This document shows, in pieces, positions 24,456 through 32,607 of a stretch of DNA of 50,009 nt. Location: contig JAAUZI010000055.1 in the NCBI GenBank assembly GCA_014804645.1, positions 1-50,009 on the forward strand, given 5' to 3'. Both the position numbers and the translations under genes were made by a program. Positions within the stretch are counted from its first letter, which is position 1. Each line of letters opens with the position of its first letter. The notes under the pieces were generated by a model. That model saw only the letters and a program-made list of their open reading frames with translations, had not been told where the DNA came from and did no database searches. The DNA comes from Lachnospiraceae bacterium. Its GTDB lineage: Bacteria > Bacillota > Clostridia > Lachnospirales > Lachnospiraceae.

Positions 24456-27335
24456 CTAATCCTCGTTGATCTTCAGCAGCAAGTCGCCGCCGTCGAAGAC
24501 TGTGTTTTCTTTCTCCGCGCCGACCGGCACATTTTCGCCCGCACGAATATTGATATCATAGGTGGAATTCCTGCTCCTGATTGTCGCGGACTTGTCCATG
24601 GAACCAACACCCCACACACGACTGCCCTCGCTTTTCAGTTCCAGACGGCACTCCTGTGTCAGCACGGTCAGACTGCCTCCCGCGTTGCCTACCAGGCCCA
24701 CATTCTGTCCGTTGAGCTTTACTGTGACCTTACCGGACTCTATATGAATCATACCTCCGGTCTGTTCCACACTGCCTATGCCGCAGAGACGGCTGCCGGA
24801 ACCCATGATATCCACACTGGAATTGGCAATATGAATATTCTGGTCACCCTCCAGGCAGCCAATGCCCAGACCTATACCCGCATTGTAATCCAGTTTGAGT
24901 CGGCAGTCTTGAATCTCTACAGGCAGCGCCCCTGTGTAGCAACCGATACCGATTCCTTTTTCACTGGCCATGTAGACCTCTACAGTTCCCCTGACGATCT
25001 GCACGCCCTTGCCCTGCCGGTAAACGCCGCCGCCCAGAGCGACGCACTCATTGCCCTCCGCGCGAAGGACCAGATTTCCCGAGGAGGCCCACCGGATCTC
25101 TCCAACCCCCACGTTGCAGGAATTGCCGATGCCATAGCACTGTATCTCCTGGGCCTCCACTCTCAGATTGCCCCTTCCCTCCAGAGCAAGACTGCTGCCC
25201 TCCGGCACACAAATACCTATTTTGTCCAGCTGGTTGTCTCCCTCCAATCGGATTGTAAGTCTGGCATTTTCTCCAATATCGATACAGGGCAGACCCGCCA
25301 CACTCTCCAGATGTACGTTGCGCAGCGTCAGATCGCAGCTGCTGCCGTCCTTGATCTTGATGGTCATACCCGCCGCATAGCCCGCATTTCCCACCAGCGT
25401 AAACTTCTGATCCGCCAGCAGAATACCGGTATACTGTTCCAGCGCCAGGCGCATCAGCGGCAGCTCCTTCTCCTCCGTCACCATAAATATTTTCCGGTTG
25501 GGCTGTCCCGTAGTGTCTATGTTCGCATTGACGATCTCGCTCTTGATCTCCGGTTTGAGCTGCTGAATAATCTCCTTGGAGGGTCTCGCCGTGTAAAAAC
25601 CCTGAATTAGGTCCGCGCCCATTTGAATTACCGCCTTCAGCTCCGCGACGGTCTCTACGCCCTCCGCCAACGCCAGGAAACCGTTGTCATGGGCAAATCC
25701 GATAATGCTCTTCACAAAATGCTGTTTCTTGGGTTCCTCCTGAATATTGGTTATCAGAAGTCTGTCAATTTTCAGGCAGTTGGGCAGATAGCGCAGCAGA
25801 CTGGAGGTATTGGAGTACCCTGTCCCATAATCGTCTATGGCAATGCCGAATCCGGCCTCCGCGCTCCTCTGCAGCAACACCTCCAGCTCTGTGTCGTCCA
25901 GCTCCGACTGCTCGATAACCTCCACCATCATCTGCCGCAGTATATCCCCGTACTCCCGGCGCAGCTTTTCATAGTCCGCCGTATCCAGCTGATAGCCGGG
26001 AATGCTGTTGACAAATATCTTTTTGTCCCCAAACTGCTCCCGCTTTGCCGCCACCGTCGCCAGCACATTGCCAAAGGTGGCCAGCTCCACGTCGTAGAGT
26101 CGGCTGCATTTAGTTGCATATTTCATAATCACATAGGGCGACACACTATCGCCCTCCCCTGCCCGCATCAGCGCCTCGTAGCCGAATATATCCCCCGTTC
26201 GGGCGTCCACGATAGGCTGGAACGCATAATTGAACAGATTCCCGTCCAGAATCTCGTTCACTATACTTTCCTCCGCAGGGTCAAAATCCCGCTCCTTCAC
26301 TACCTCCCTGATGGCTGAAAAGGCCCGGCGGCGGTTATTCTTTACAATCCGTTTCTGGGTGAAAGCATTGTCCAACGCCTCCTGCATTTTCAACTCCGGA
26401 CTCGGCTCCAGCACAAGGTGGGAATAGTTGATTGCCAGACTGTATTCCTTGTCAGAGAGACGATTGTAGTTATCCAGTCTGCCGTTAATGGCGTGCGTCA
26501 GGCTGTCCACGGTCTGCTCCGCGTCCCCGACGATGCGCATGACGATCACAAACTCGTCTCCGCCCAGACGAGCGGCGATCTCATGCTCCGACAAACTATC
26601 CTTGATAAGCTCGGCCAGGGTCTGTATAGCCACATCCCCCTCCGAATGCCCATATATGTCATTGATATTGCTCAGCTTTTCCAGGTCCACACTGACAAGC
26701 AGCAGCTTTTCTCCGCTCTCCAGGCAGACTTCCTTCCACTTCTCCATCTGCTCCAGAATGCCCTGCTGGCTGTACATTCCTGTCACCATATCCCGCCGCA
26801 TCAGATTGAGAATTCCTGTCAGGCCCTCGCTCTCCGCCCTGCTGCCGTCCATCTCCAGCCTGCGGCATTGCCAGCTCTCATCCTTGAAAGTATACGCCTT
26901 TGACGTTTCCGCCGTCACATCCTGGAAACCGGCCGCCAGATAACAGGCGTAGGCCCGGGTGTTGTTCTCAAACACTGCCAAGCTTATCTTTTCCGCCCCC
27001 ATAAAAGTGATGGCATATTTTGCCGCCAGTTGCACCAGCTCTCTGCCACAGCCCTTCCCTCTTCTGCCCGGGTCCACAATCACAAAGCCCAGACGGACGT
27101 CCTTTTCCTCCTGGTCCATATAGCGCAGGGTCAGATGTCCGGCTATGCCGTTCTCGTCCACTGCCGTCATGGGATACAGACCCTCCGTTGCCCGGTAATA
27201 ATCGTTCATGTCGCCAGCACTGATGGGATAGCTTTCATATCTTCCGCCGCACCACTGGTGAAAAGACCGCTCATCTCCCAGCCATCCCACAATGGTTTCC
27301 GCATCCATGCTCTTATAGGGCCTTAGTCTCAGCAT
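24456..27335 (-). CDS. GNAT-GGDEF-EAL-beta-helix multidomain c-di-GMP protein
   Basis: 959 residues, no signal peptide. Domain order: GNAT acetyltransferase (1-160; acetyl-CoA loop GRRGKGCGREL at 90-100), GGDEF diguanylate cyclase (about 175-340; intact RLGGDEF at 256-262), EAL phosphodiesterase (about 355-600; EAL at 387-389, Asn443, Glu472-region MVEVIEQ, Asp501-Asp502 in IDDYGTGYS, Lys522, Glu558, Gln578, all expected catalytic residues present), and a C-terminal repeat region (about 640-955) of short beta strands rich in Gly, such as CIDIGENARLTIRLEGDN and GIGIGCYTG, that looks like a right-handed beta helix. Both catalytic centres appear competent. Beta helices are usually extracellular; here the domain should be cytoplasmic. 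It lies between the PTS-EAL and activase-like genes in one transcription direction. Confidence 0.85.
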   Translation of the reverse strand: MLRLRPYKSMDAETIVGWLGDERSFHQWCGGRYESYPISAGDMNDYYRATEGLYPMTAVDENGIAGHLTLRYMDQEEKDVRLGFVIVDPGRRGKGCGRELVQLAAKYAITFMGAEKISLAVFENNTRAYACYLAAGFQDVTAETSKAYTFKDESWQCRRLEMDGSRAESEGLTGILNLMRRDMVTGMYSQQGILEQMEKWKEVCLESGEKLLLVSVDLEKLSNINDIYGHSEGDVAIQTLAELIKDSLSEHEIAARLGGDEFVIVMRIVGDAEQTVDSLTHAINGRLDNYNRLSDKEYSLAINYSHLVLEPSPELKMQEALDNAFTQKRIVKNNRRRAFSAIREVVKERDFDPAEESIVNEILDGNLFNYAFQPIVDARTGDIFGYEALMRAGEGDSVSPYVIMKYATKCSRLYDVELATFGNVLATVAAKREQFGDKKIFVNSIPGYQLDTADYEKLRREYGDILRQMMVEVIEQSELDDTELEVLLQRSAEAGFGIAIDDYGTGYSNTSSLLRYLPNCLKIDRLLITNIQEEPKKQHFVKSIIGFAHDNGFLALAEGVETVAELKAVIQMGADLIQGFYTARPSKEIIQQLKPEIKSEIVNANIDTTGQPNRKIFMVTEEKELPLMRLALEQYTGILLADQKFTLVGNAGYAAGMTIKIKDGSSCDLTLRNVHLESVAGLPCIDIGENARLTIRLEGDNQLDKIGICVPEGSSLALEGRGNLRVEAQEIQCYGIGNSCNVGVGEIRWASSGNLVLRAEGNECVALGGGVYRQGKGVQIVRGTVEVYMASEKGIGIGCYTGALPVEIQDCRLKLDYNAGIGLGIGCLEGDQNIHIANSSVDIMGSGSRLCGIGSVEQTGGMIHIESGKVTVKLNGQNVGLVGNAGGSLTVLTQECRLELKSEGSRVWGVGSMDKSATIRSRNSTYDINIRAGENVPVGAEKENTVFDGGDLLLKINED

Positions 27336-27398
27336 ACTTTCCTCTTTCCTGCATATCGCAGACTAGCCTGCCATACTGCAATAATGTGTATTTTGGAT

Positions 27399-29507
27399 TT
27401 AACTTTTGCTCTGCTCAAACTGTTTCAGCGCGCCTCCAAACTTCTCAATGCTTACCGCCGGGCTGTAGAAATATCCCTGGTAGAAAGAACATCCCATCTC
27501 CTCCAGCGCCTTCTGCACCTGACGGTTTTCCGTGTACTCGGCTATCACCTGTACCCCCAGAGATTTTGCCAGGGCAGTGATGGAATTGAGAATTTCCCTC
27601 TCGTTGCCCGGGCCGAAAATATTTTTCACCAGGTTGCCATCCAGCTTGATAACGTCAAAGTAGTTCTTTTGCAGATATTTGATGGAGGTGCTGCCCATGG
27701 AAAAATCGTCGATAGCAAGCATATATCCCAGCTCATGCAGCTGCCTCAGCACCTCGTCCATCTCTTCTACATCCATGAAGGACTGCTCTGTGACTTCAAT
27801 GCAGATATCCACCAGATCCCTGTTCCACCAGATATTAATCAGCTCCATGTAATCCATGAATTCCTCGGTCTGCATGGTCTCCGGAGTCACGTTGATGGAC
27901 ACCTTTACCTTGTGCCCCACCGCCTTCTGCACATTCTCCGCATCCTTCACCACATAACTCAGAACATATTTTTCCAGATCCCACAGATAATCCATCTCCT
28001 TGGCAAGCTGCAGCACCAACGGCGGATAGATATCTCCGTATTTCTCCGTCCCAAAACGCAGCAACGCCTCGGCGCCTATACACTCGTCCTTTTCATTGTA
28101 CTGGGGCTGATAGAAAATCTTCACCTCACCGGCACGAAGGCTGCGGTTCAGCTCCTGGGCAATCCTGCGGGAGATTGCGCCGATATCGTCTCTCTGGCGC
28201 GTCAGTTCCAGCGTGCGTCCCGCATGCTCCATCTTTCTCATATATTCGGCCACTTGCCGCAGCTGATCCTGCAGATGGTGGTGCTGCCATGTATCATACA
28301 TTTTCAGAAAAGGCAGGTAGATCAGCGTACTTATCACCATATTGACAAGCTGCAAAAGGCTCCCCGCCACCGAGCCGGTAGCTATGTAGCCGCTCAAAAT
28401 CACCGGCGTAATCCATTCCACCTCCCTGACAGGTATAGGTACAATGCCCAGACGCATGGCCGCCCAGGAATCCAGCAGGCAGACCATCGGCGCCAGCAGG
28501 AAGGGCAGCAGGAAAATGGGATTCAGAGCGACCGGAATTCCAAAAATCATAATCTCGTTGATATTGCAGAGTACCAGGGGTGTGGACATCTTGGCCAGGC
28601 TCCGGTTCTCTCTGTTTTTACTAAATATCAGTATGCATAGGAACAGTCCCATCAGACAGCCGCAGCCGCCCATCAACACGAACACATCAAAGAAGGTTTT
28701 GGACAAAATCTCCGTGGCCTGGCCTCCCGCCGCCACTGCGGCCTCATTGATCTCGATGGCCGGCTGAAACACTCTCTGGGTCATCGGCTCCAGCACATCG
28801 CTGCCGTGTATGCAGAAGAACCACAACAGGCTGCTAAGCAGCACAAAGACTATTCCACTGCCCAGATTCCGCCCCATGCTGCCGACAAGCAGGTTTATCC
28901 CCATCGAGAACAGTTCGTTAAAATTGTCGGCAGGCGTCAGGAGCGCTATCAGTTGGTTGATCAGACTGAATATGGCCACCGTACAGAAAATCGCGGGCAG
29001 ACTTGCCACAATCTCCTGAAAATCCAAGTCATTTCCATAGAGGTTCCCGTCTTTTTTTCTAAACAGTCTGGAAAAGCGGTCATACAGCTCTGCGGCCAGA
29101 ACGGCCGTGACGATCGCCGTAAACATGCCCTTTACACCCAGACTGCCACGTTCCACCGCCAGCTCCAGGCCGCCGGTTAAAATGATAAAGCCCGCCATGG
29201 CAATCGGCGCTCCCAGCAGAACATTGACTCTCTTTCCTTTTTTCTCCAGACTCTTGACACAGATCAGCATGGTCATAATCAGGGAAAGAATGCCGAAAGT
29301 GGCGTTGTGTATCAGCGCCGCCACTTCTCTGACGAACCGCAGCGGCGCAAAATCCAGCCCTGTCATATCCAGCAGCGTCTGCACGATCAGCGCCACGGAA
29401 CCGGCCAAAATCACCGGTATTGTCATAATGAAGGCGGAGCGGATATTCACGAGCAGACTGCAGCTCTCCAGCTTATCCCAAAAAGAAACCCATTTCTTCT
29501 TCTGCAT
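27399..29507 (-). CDS. PTS EIIC-EAL fusion protein (putative c-di-GMP phosphodiesterase)
   Basis: 702 residues. The N-terminal ~430 form a multi-pass membrane domain resembling the lactose/cellobiose PTS EIIC family (FWDKLESCSLLVNIRSAFIMTIPVILAGS start, FFCIHGSDVLEPM, PLVLCNINEIMIFGIPVALNP). The C-terminal ~250 form an EAL domain with catalytic residues in AEALLRFG, INVTPE, EVTEQSF, IDDFSMGSTS, IKLDG, AEYTEN and YQGYFYSP, so hydrolysis of c-di-GMP is likely. No EIIA or EIIB is encoded nearby, suggesting the EIIC part senses rather than transports sugar. AGGGGG precedes the ATG; an extended -10 TGTTATACT lies upstream. EIIC-EAL fusions occur in other Clostridia. Confidence 0.88.
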   Translation of the reverse strand: MQKKKWVSFWDKLESCSLLVNIRSAFIMTIPVILAGSVALIVQTLLDMTGLDFAPLRFVREVAALIHNATFGILSLIMTMLICVKSLEKKGKRVNVLLGAPIAMAGFIILTGGLELAVERGSLGVKGMFTAIVTAVLAAELYDRFSRLFRKKDGNLYGNDLDFQEIVASLPAIFCTVAIFSLINQLIALLTPADNFNELFSMGINLLVGSMGRNLGSGIVFVLLSSLLWFFCIHGSDVLEPMTQRVFQPAIEINEAAVAAGGQATEILSKTFFDVFVLMGGCGCLMGLFLCILIFSKNRENRSLAKMSTPLVLCNINEIMIFGIPVALNPIFLLPFLLAPMVCLLDSWAAMRLGIVPIPVREVEWITPVILSGYIATGSVAGSLLQLVNMVISTLIYLPFLKMYDTWQHHHLQDQLRQVAEYMRKMEHAGRTLELTRQRDDIGAISRRIAQELNRSLRAGEVKIFYQPQYNEKDECIGAEALLRFGTEKYGDIYPPLVLQLAKEMDYLWDLEKYVLSYVVKDAENVQKAVGHKVKVSINVTPETMQTEEFMDYMELINIWWNRDLVDICIEVTEQSFMDVEEMDEVLRQLHELGYMLAIDDFSMGSTSIKYLQKNYFDVIKLDGNLVKNIFGPGNEREILNSITALAKSLGVQVIAEYTENRQVQKALEEMGCSFYQGYFYSPAVSIEKFGGALKQFEQSKS

Positions 29508-29588
29508 ATTAAAAATCCCCCTGTTTTATCTAAATATTTCCCTATTGTAAATAGTATAACACATCTTTCGACAAAAAAACACCATCTT

Positions 29589-30239
29589 TTACAGCTTACT
29601 GAAGGCCAAAAACAATAAAATTATTCCGCCCAGCCATCCCAGGGATATGCGCAGTTTCCGCGACAGCCTTTCCCCCAGCCAGGATCCCAGCGTCAGGGTG
29701 AGCTGATTGGCAATCAGCGAGGCCGCCACAACCGTCGGAATGCTGGCCTGGCCCATGGCCGCCCCAAAGCCTGCCGCCGCCCCGTCCAGGGACAATGCCA
29801 GAGCCAGAGAGGCCGCCTCCGCCGCTGAAATTGTTTTGGAGTGATCCAGGTCTACGGCCGCGGGGTCCGCATATACATGTAATACAAAGCGCAGACTGAA
29901 AAGCGAGAATCCAAGCTGGCCATCCAGGTTCCCATACCTGCGAATGGCCCACCGGGTGATTCCGTCCAGCAGTTTCACCAGCCCCAGAGCGAACAGTACG
30001 CCAAAGCACAGCCCCTTGCGCAGACCGGGGGATAAAAGCAGGGCGGCCAGACTGCCCAGTCCAAGGGACAATCCCACGATGGCACTGCAGATCAGATTAA
30101 TCACCAGTGCAGAGCGCCAGGGCAAACGGATCTGCCGGGTTCCGTAGGCAAAGCCCGCCGCAAAGGCATCCACGGACAGCGCAAACGCTATCGCGGCCGC
30201 CTCCAACACTATTTTTAGAGTTTCCAAGAATATCACCAC
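29589..30239 (-). CDS. ytaF: YtaF/MntP-like sporulation membrane protein
   Basis: 216 residues with six membrane segments in two halves. The aspartates of ALSVDAFAAGFAYG and ALSLDGAAAGFGAAMG are placed as in MntP manganese exporters. The soluble loop DLDHSKTISAAEA between the halves is the signature of the sporulation protein YtaF. It may export Mn2+ or another cation; its substrate is not established. The GTG at 30239 opens the frame, but TTG at 30227 has GGTGGTGA at better spacing and may be the real start. It follows the NrdG-type gene by 64 bases on the same strand. Confidence 0.8.
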   Translation of the reverse strand: MVIFLETLKIVLEAAAIAFALSVDAFAAGFAYGTRQIRLPWRSALVINLICSAIVGLSLGLGSLAALLLSPGLRKGLCFGVLFALGLVKLLDGITRWAIRRYGNLDGQLGFSLFSLRFVLHVYADPAAVDLDHSKTISAAEAASLALALSLDGAAAGFGAAMGQASIPTVVAASLIANQLTLTLGSWLGERLSRKLRISLGWLGGIILLFLAFSKL

Positions 30240-30303
30240 CTGCAGAACATATGACTCACTAGCATAATATTCTTGTTTTTCTCTATAGGTTCCCTGTATC
30301 TTC

Positions 30304-30999
30304 TCACACTATGCCCCGCAGCGCCGTCTGGGGAACGTACCTTGCCGCCCGCTCCCGCATTTCCTCCAGCTCCCTGCGCTCATAAGACGCAAAGCCCGGC
30401 TGCATCACCTGTTCGCTGTCGCGGTAGCTCTGCAGATAGTAGGCTCTGCAGCCCTGCAGCCACTGCCCGATGGCAGTAAATTCCTCCGGGCTGTGAAGGC
30501 CCTTCACCACCGTGGTGCGAAATTCATAGGGTATCCGAGATTTTTTTAGCAGATTCACACTCTCCTCTATGAGAGAAAGTTCCACATCCGGCAGTCCACA
30601 GGCGATCCCATAGCGTTCCCGGGAGGCTTTGATATCCATAGCCACATAGTCCAGCACCCTCTCCTCCAGCATCTGCCTCAGCACCTCGGGGCGGTAGCCG
30701 TTGGTATCCAGTTTCACCAGATAGCCCAACTCCCTGACCCGGCGCACAAAGTCCCCCAGCTGCGCCTGGAGCGTAGGCTCTCCCCCGGTGATGCAGACTC
30801 CCTCCAGAATTCCTTTTCTCTTCTCCAGAAAATCCAGCACTTCCCGCTCCGAAATCACAGGCTGGCTGCCCGGCTCCAGTACCAGACCGCTGTTCTGGCA
30901 GAAGGGGCAGCGCATATTACAGCCACCGGTAAACAGAGTGGCCGCCACATGTCCCGGATAATCCAGAAGTGTAGTCTTGTTCATGCCACAAAAATTCAT
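30304..30999 (-). CDS. nrdG: Anaerobic ribonucleotide reductase-activating radical SAM protein
   Basis: 231 residues. The radical-SAM cysteine motif is CNMRCPFC and the SAM-binding GGEP occurs in CITGGEPTLQ. The start MNFCGMNKTTLLDYPGHVAATLFTGG is typical of the NrdG2-type activases, which generate a glycyl radical on the class III ribonucleotide reductase. No nrdD gene is in the window, so the partner is encoded elsewhere. Another glycyl-radical-enzyme activator is equally possible by sequence. It is divergent from tadA. Confidence 0.85.
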   Translation of the reverse strand: MNFCGMNKTTLLDYPGHVAATLFTGGCNMRCPFCQNSGLVLEPGSQPVISEREVLDFLEKRKGILEGVCITGGEPTLQAQLGDFVRRVRELGYLVKLDTNGYRPEVLRQMLEERVLDYVAMDIKASRERYGIACGLPDVELSLIEESVNLLKKSRIPYEFRTTVVKGLHSPEEFTAIGQWLQGCRAYYLQSYRDSEQVMQPGFASYERRELEEMRERAARYVPQTALRGIV

Positions 31000-31040
31000 G
31001 GGGTCTCCTTTCAGACAACAGGACAGGTCCGCCGGCCGTC

Positions 31041-31069
31041 TTGACGGTTTATGGGTTGTGCGTTACAAT
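31041..31069 (+). promoter_or_regulatory. tadA promoter
   Basis: TTGACG (31041-31046), 17 bases, TACAAT (31064-31069). The start near 31076 leaves a 60-base leader before the tadA ATG. Confidence 0.65.
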
Positions 31070-31135
31070 ACTTTCAGTATAAACATTTCTCTTGCAATGC
31101 GCAAATATTTTCTGGGAAAATGCGGAGGAGAGCCT

Positions 31136-31651
31136 ATGGCCGGGATTGTCAGCGTACAGGAAAAATATATGAGAATGGCCCTGAAACTGGCGCGCAGGGC
31201 GCTGGAGCTGGGAGAGGTTCCCATAGGCTGCGTCATCGTCCACGAGGGAAAGGTTATCGGCCGGGGCTACAATCGGCGCAACACCGACAAAAATACCCTC
31301 GCCCACGCGGAGATCACCGCCATCGGCAAAGCCAGCAAAAAGCTTGGTGACTGGCGTTTGGAAGACTGTACCCTCTATGTAACTCTGGAGCCCTGCCAGA
31401 TGTGTGCAGGCGCCATTGTCCAGGCCCGGATTCCCGAGGTGGTCATGGGCTGCATGAACCCCAAGGCCGGCTGCGGCGGCTCCATCCTGAACATTCTGGA
31501 GATGCCGCAGTTCAACCATCAGGTCGCCGTGACCCGCGGTGTGCTGGAGGCAGAGTGCAGCGGAGTCCTGAAAGAATTCTTCACCCGGCTGCGCGCCCGC
31601 AACAAGCAGGAAAAGGCCGCTAAAATCACTTCTTCTGAAACACCGACTTAG
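31136..31651 (+). CDS. tadA: tRNA-specific adenosine deaminase
   Basis: 171 residues from the ATG at 31136, which has GGAGGAG 6-7 bases upstream; a longer frame begins at 30977 but lacks homology. It converts A34 to inosine in tRNA-Arg(ACG). The zinc site is HAEITAI (His and catalytic Glu) and PCQMC (two Cys). The C-terminus [15 protein letters not shown] is typical. Its last 26 bases overlap the 3' end of the rubredoxin gene on the other strand. The SRP RNA gene lies further downstream on the same strand, as in Bacillus. Confidence 0.95.
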   Translation: MAGIVSVQEKYMRMALKLARRALELGEVPIGCVIVHEGKVIGRGYNRRNTDKNTLAHAEITAIGKASKKLGDWRLEDCTLYVTLEPCQMCAGAIVQARIPEVVMGCMNPKAGCGGSILNILEMPQFNHQVAVTRGVLEAECSGVLKEFFTRLRARNKQEKAAKITSSETPT

Positions 31652-32267
31652 GCTGTTTGCACACGGGGCAGACATAATCCTCCGGCAGTTCTTCAAAAGG
31701 GACCTCCCCCTGGTATTCATAGCCGCAAACACCGCACACATAGGTGGCTTTCTCCTCATTCTGCGGCTCCTCCGCAATATATGTGGGAGCGGTTTTTGGG
31801 CTCTTCCCCTTGATTACATTGTGATAGTAGGCATAGGTCATGGGATCGTCCTCTCTTAGAATGTCCGCATCCACCACTTTTCCCAGAAATACGGTGTGGC
31901 TGCTCGTCTCAAGCTTGTCCACCACCTCGCATACGATATAGGCGCAGGCGTCGGGAATCACCGGCATATATCCTCTGATCTCCGGCTTGATCTGATCGAA
32001 TTTATTGTTGTCCCGGCCACTCTGAAATCCGAATACACCGATGGTTCCGGGATCGGAATGCTCGCCCAATATGGATATTGCAAATTTTCCCAGCTTTTGA
32101 ATGCATACATTTGTATAATTGTCGTGATTTATACTCACCGCAATCGTAGCTGGATCAGAGGTAATCTGCATGGCGCTGTTGGCAGTGCAGCCCGTGGCCC
32201 TGCCCTCGTCCCAAGTACTGACTATATATACTCCGTAGGATAATTGCCTGAATGCGTTTTTGTTCAT
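31626..32267 (-). CDS. High-molecular-weight rubredoxin (flavin reductase-rubredoxin fusion)
   Basis: 213 residues. Residues 1-155 are a flavin reductase-like FMN-binding domain ([28 protein letters not shown]). Residues 170-213 are a rubredoxin with both iron-binding CxxC pairs, [10 protein letters not shown] and YVCPVCKQP. Proteins of this architecture pass electrons from NAD(P)H to the flavodiiron protein FprA for O2 or NO reduction in anaerobes such as Moorella. No FprA gene is in the window. AAAGGGGAAAG precedes the ATG. Confidence 0.92.
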   Translation of the reverse strand: MNKNAFRQLSYGVYIVSTWDEGRATGCTANSAMQITSDPATIAVSINHDNYTNVCIQKLGKFAISILGEHSDPGTIGVFGFQSGRDNNKFDQIKPEIRGYMPVIPDACAYIVCEVVDKLETSSHTVFLGKVVDADILREDDPMTYAYYHNVIKGKSPKTAPTYIAEEPQNEEKATYVCGVCGYEYQGEVPFEELPEDYVCPVCKQPKSVFQKK

Positions 32268-32375
32268 TTCTTTCCCCTTTCTGTCTCGACTGATAAATTA
32301 TAGGATATACAACTTTAGTATAAATAATCCCCGTTTTAACTGCAAGAGAGAATTTTGTCTTCCCGCACATTTTTC

Positions 32376-32404
32376 TTGACAAAGCGCCGGTAAAACGCTA
32401 CACT
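32376..32404 (+). promoter_or_regulatory. Promoter of the SRP RNA
   Basis: Consensus TTGACA (32376-32381), 17 bases, TACACT (32399-32404). Transcription would begin near 32411. Confidence 0.7.
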
Positions 32405-32420
32405 ATAAAGGCCGTATATC

Positions 32421-32560
32421 GTGGGAACAACCGTGGATCAGGTGTTGAAGTCCGGTCTCACGCAATGGGAATCTACGAACCGTGTCAGGTTGGGAACAAA
32501 GCAGCACTAAGTAGAACCTCTCATGTGCCGTGAGGGCGCCGGGTGGAGCCTGTGATGCGG
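32421..32560 (+). ncRNA. ffs: Signal recognition particle RNA (4.5S/scRNA)
   Basis: The conserved domain IV is GTCAGG-T-TG-GGAA-CA-AAGCAGC (about 32483-32504). The GGAA tetraloop is kept, and the closing pairs are UG/CA in place of the usual CC/GG, a compensated change that supports the fold. Flanking helices CTAC/GTAG (32473/32511), CTCACG/CGTGAG (32457/32529) and CCGG/CCGG (32452/32539) extend the hairpin. Ends are approximate; the promoter suggests a start near 32411 and weaker pairing may extend the RNA to about 32578. It scaffolds Ffh for cotranslational membrane targeting. Confidence 0.85.
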
Positions 32561-32607
32561 CCTGCGGTATGCGGTCTTGTCATTCTACCGAAGGGAGTGT
32601 ATCGGCA

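Noticed and set aside
23256..25610. 784-codon open frame on the plus strand
   Set aside because: It lies opposite two well-supported genes (activase-like and GGDEF/EAL). Its translation is His/Leu/Gln-rich without domain motifs, so it is an antisense shadow of high-GC codon bias.
29508..29588. c-di-GMP riboswitch upstream of the EIIC-EAL gene
   Set aside because: The gap is only 81 bases of simple A/T-rich sequence and has none of the GEMM core motifs.
32268..32375. PerR- or Rex-like operator before the rubredoxin gene
   Set aside because: TATAAT and A/T-rich half sites are present (near 32295-32325) but no full inverted repeat matches either consensus.
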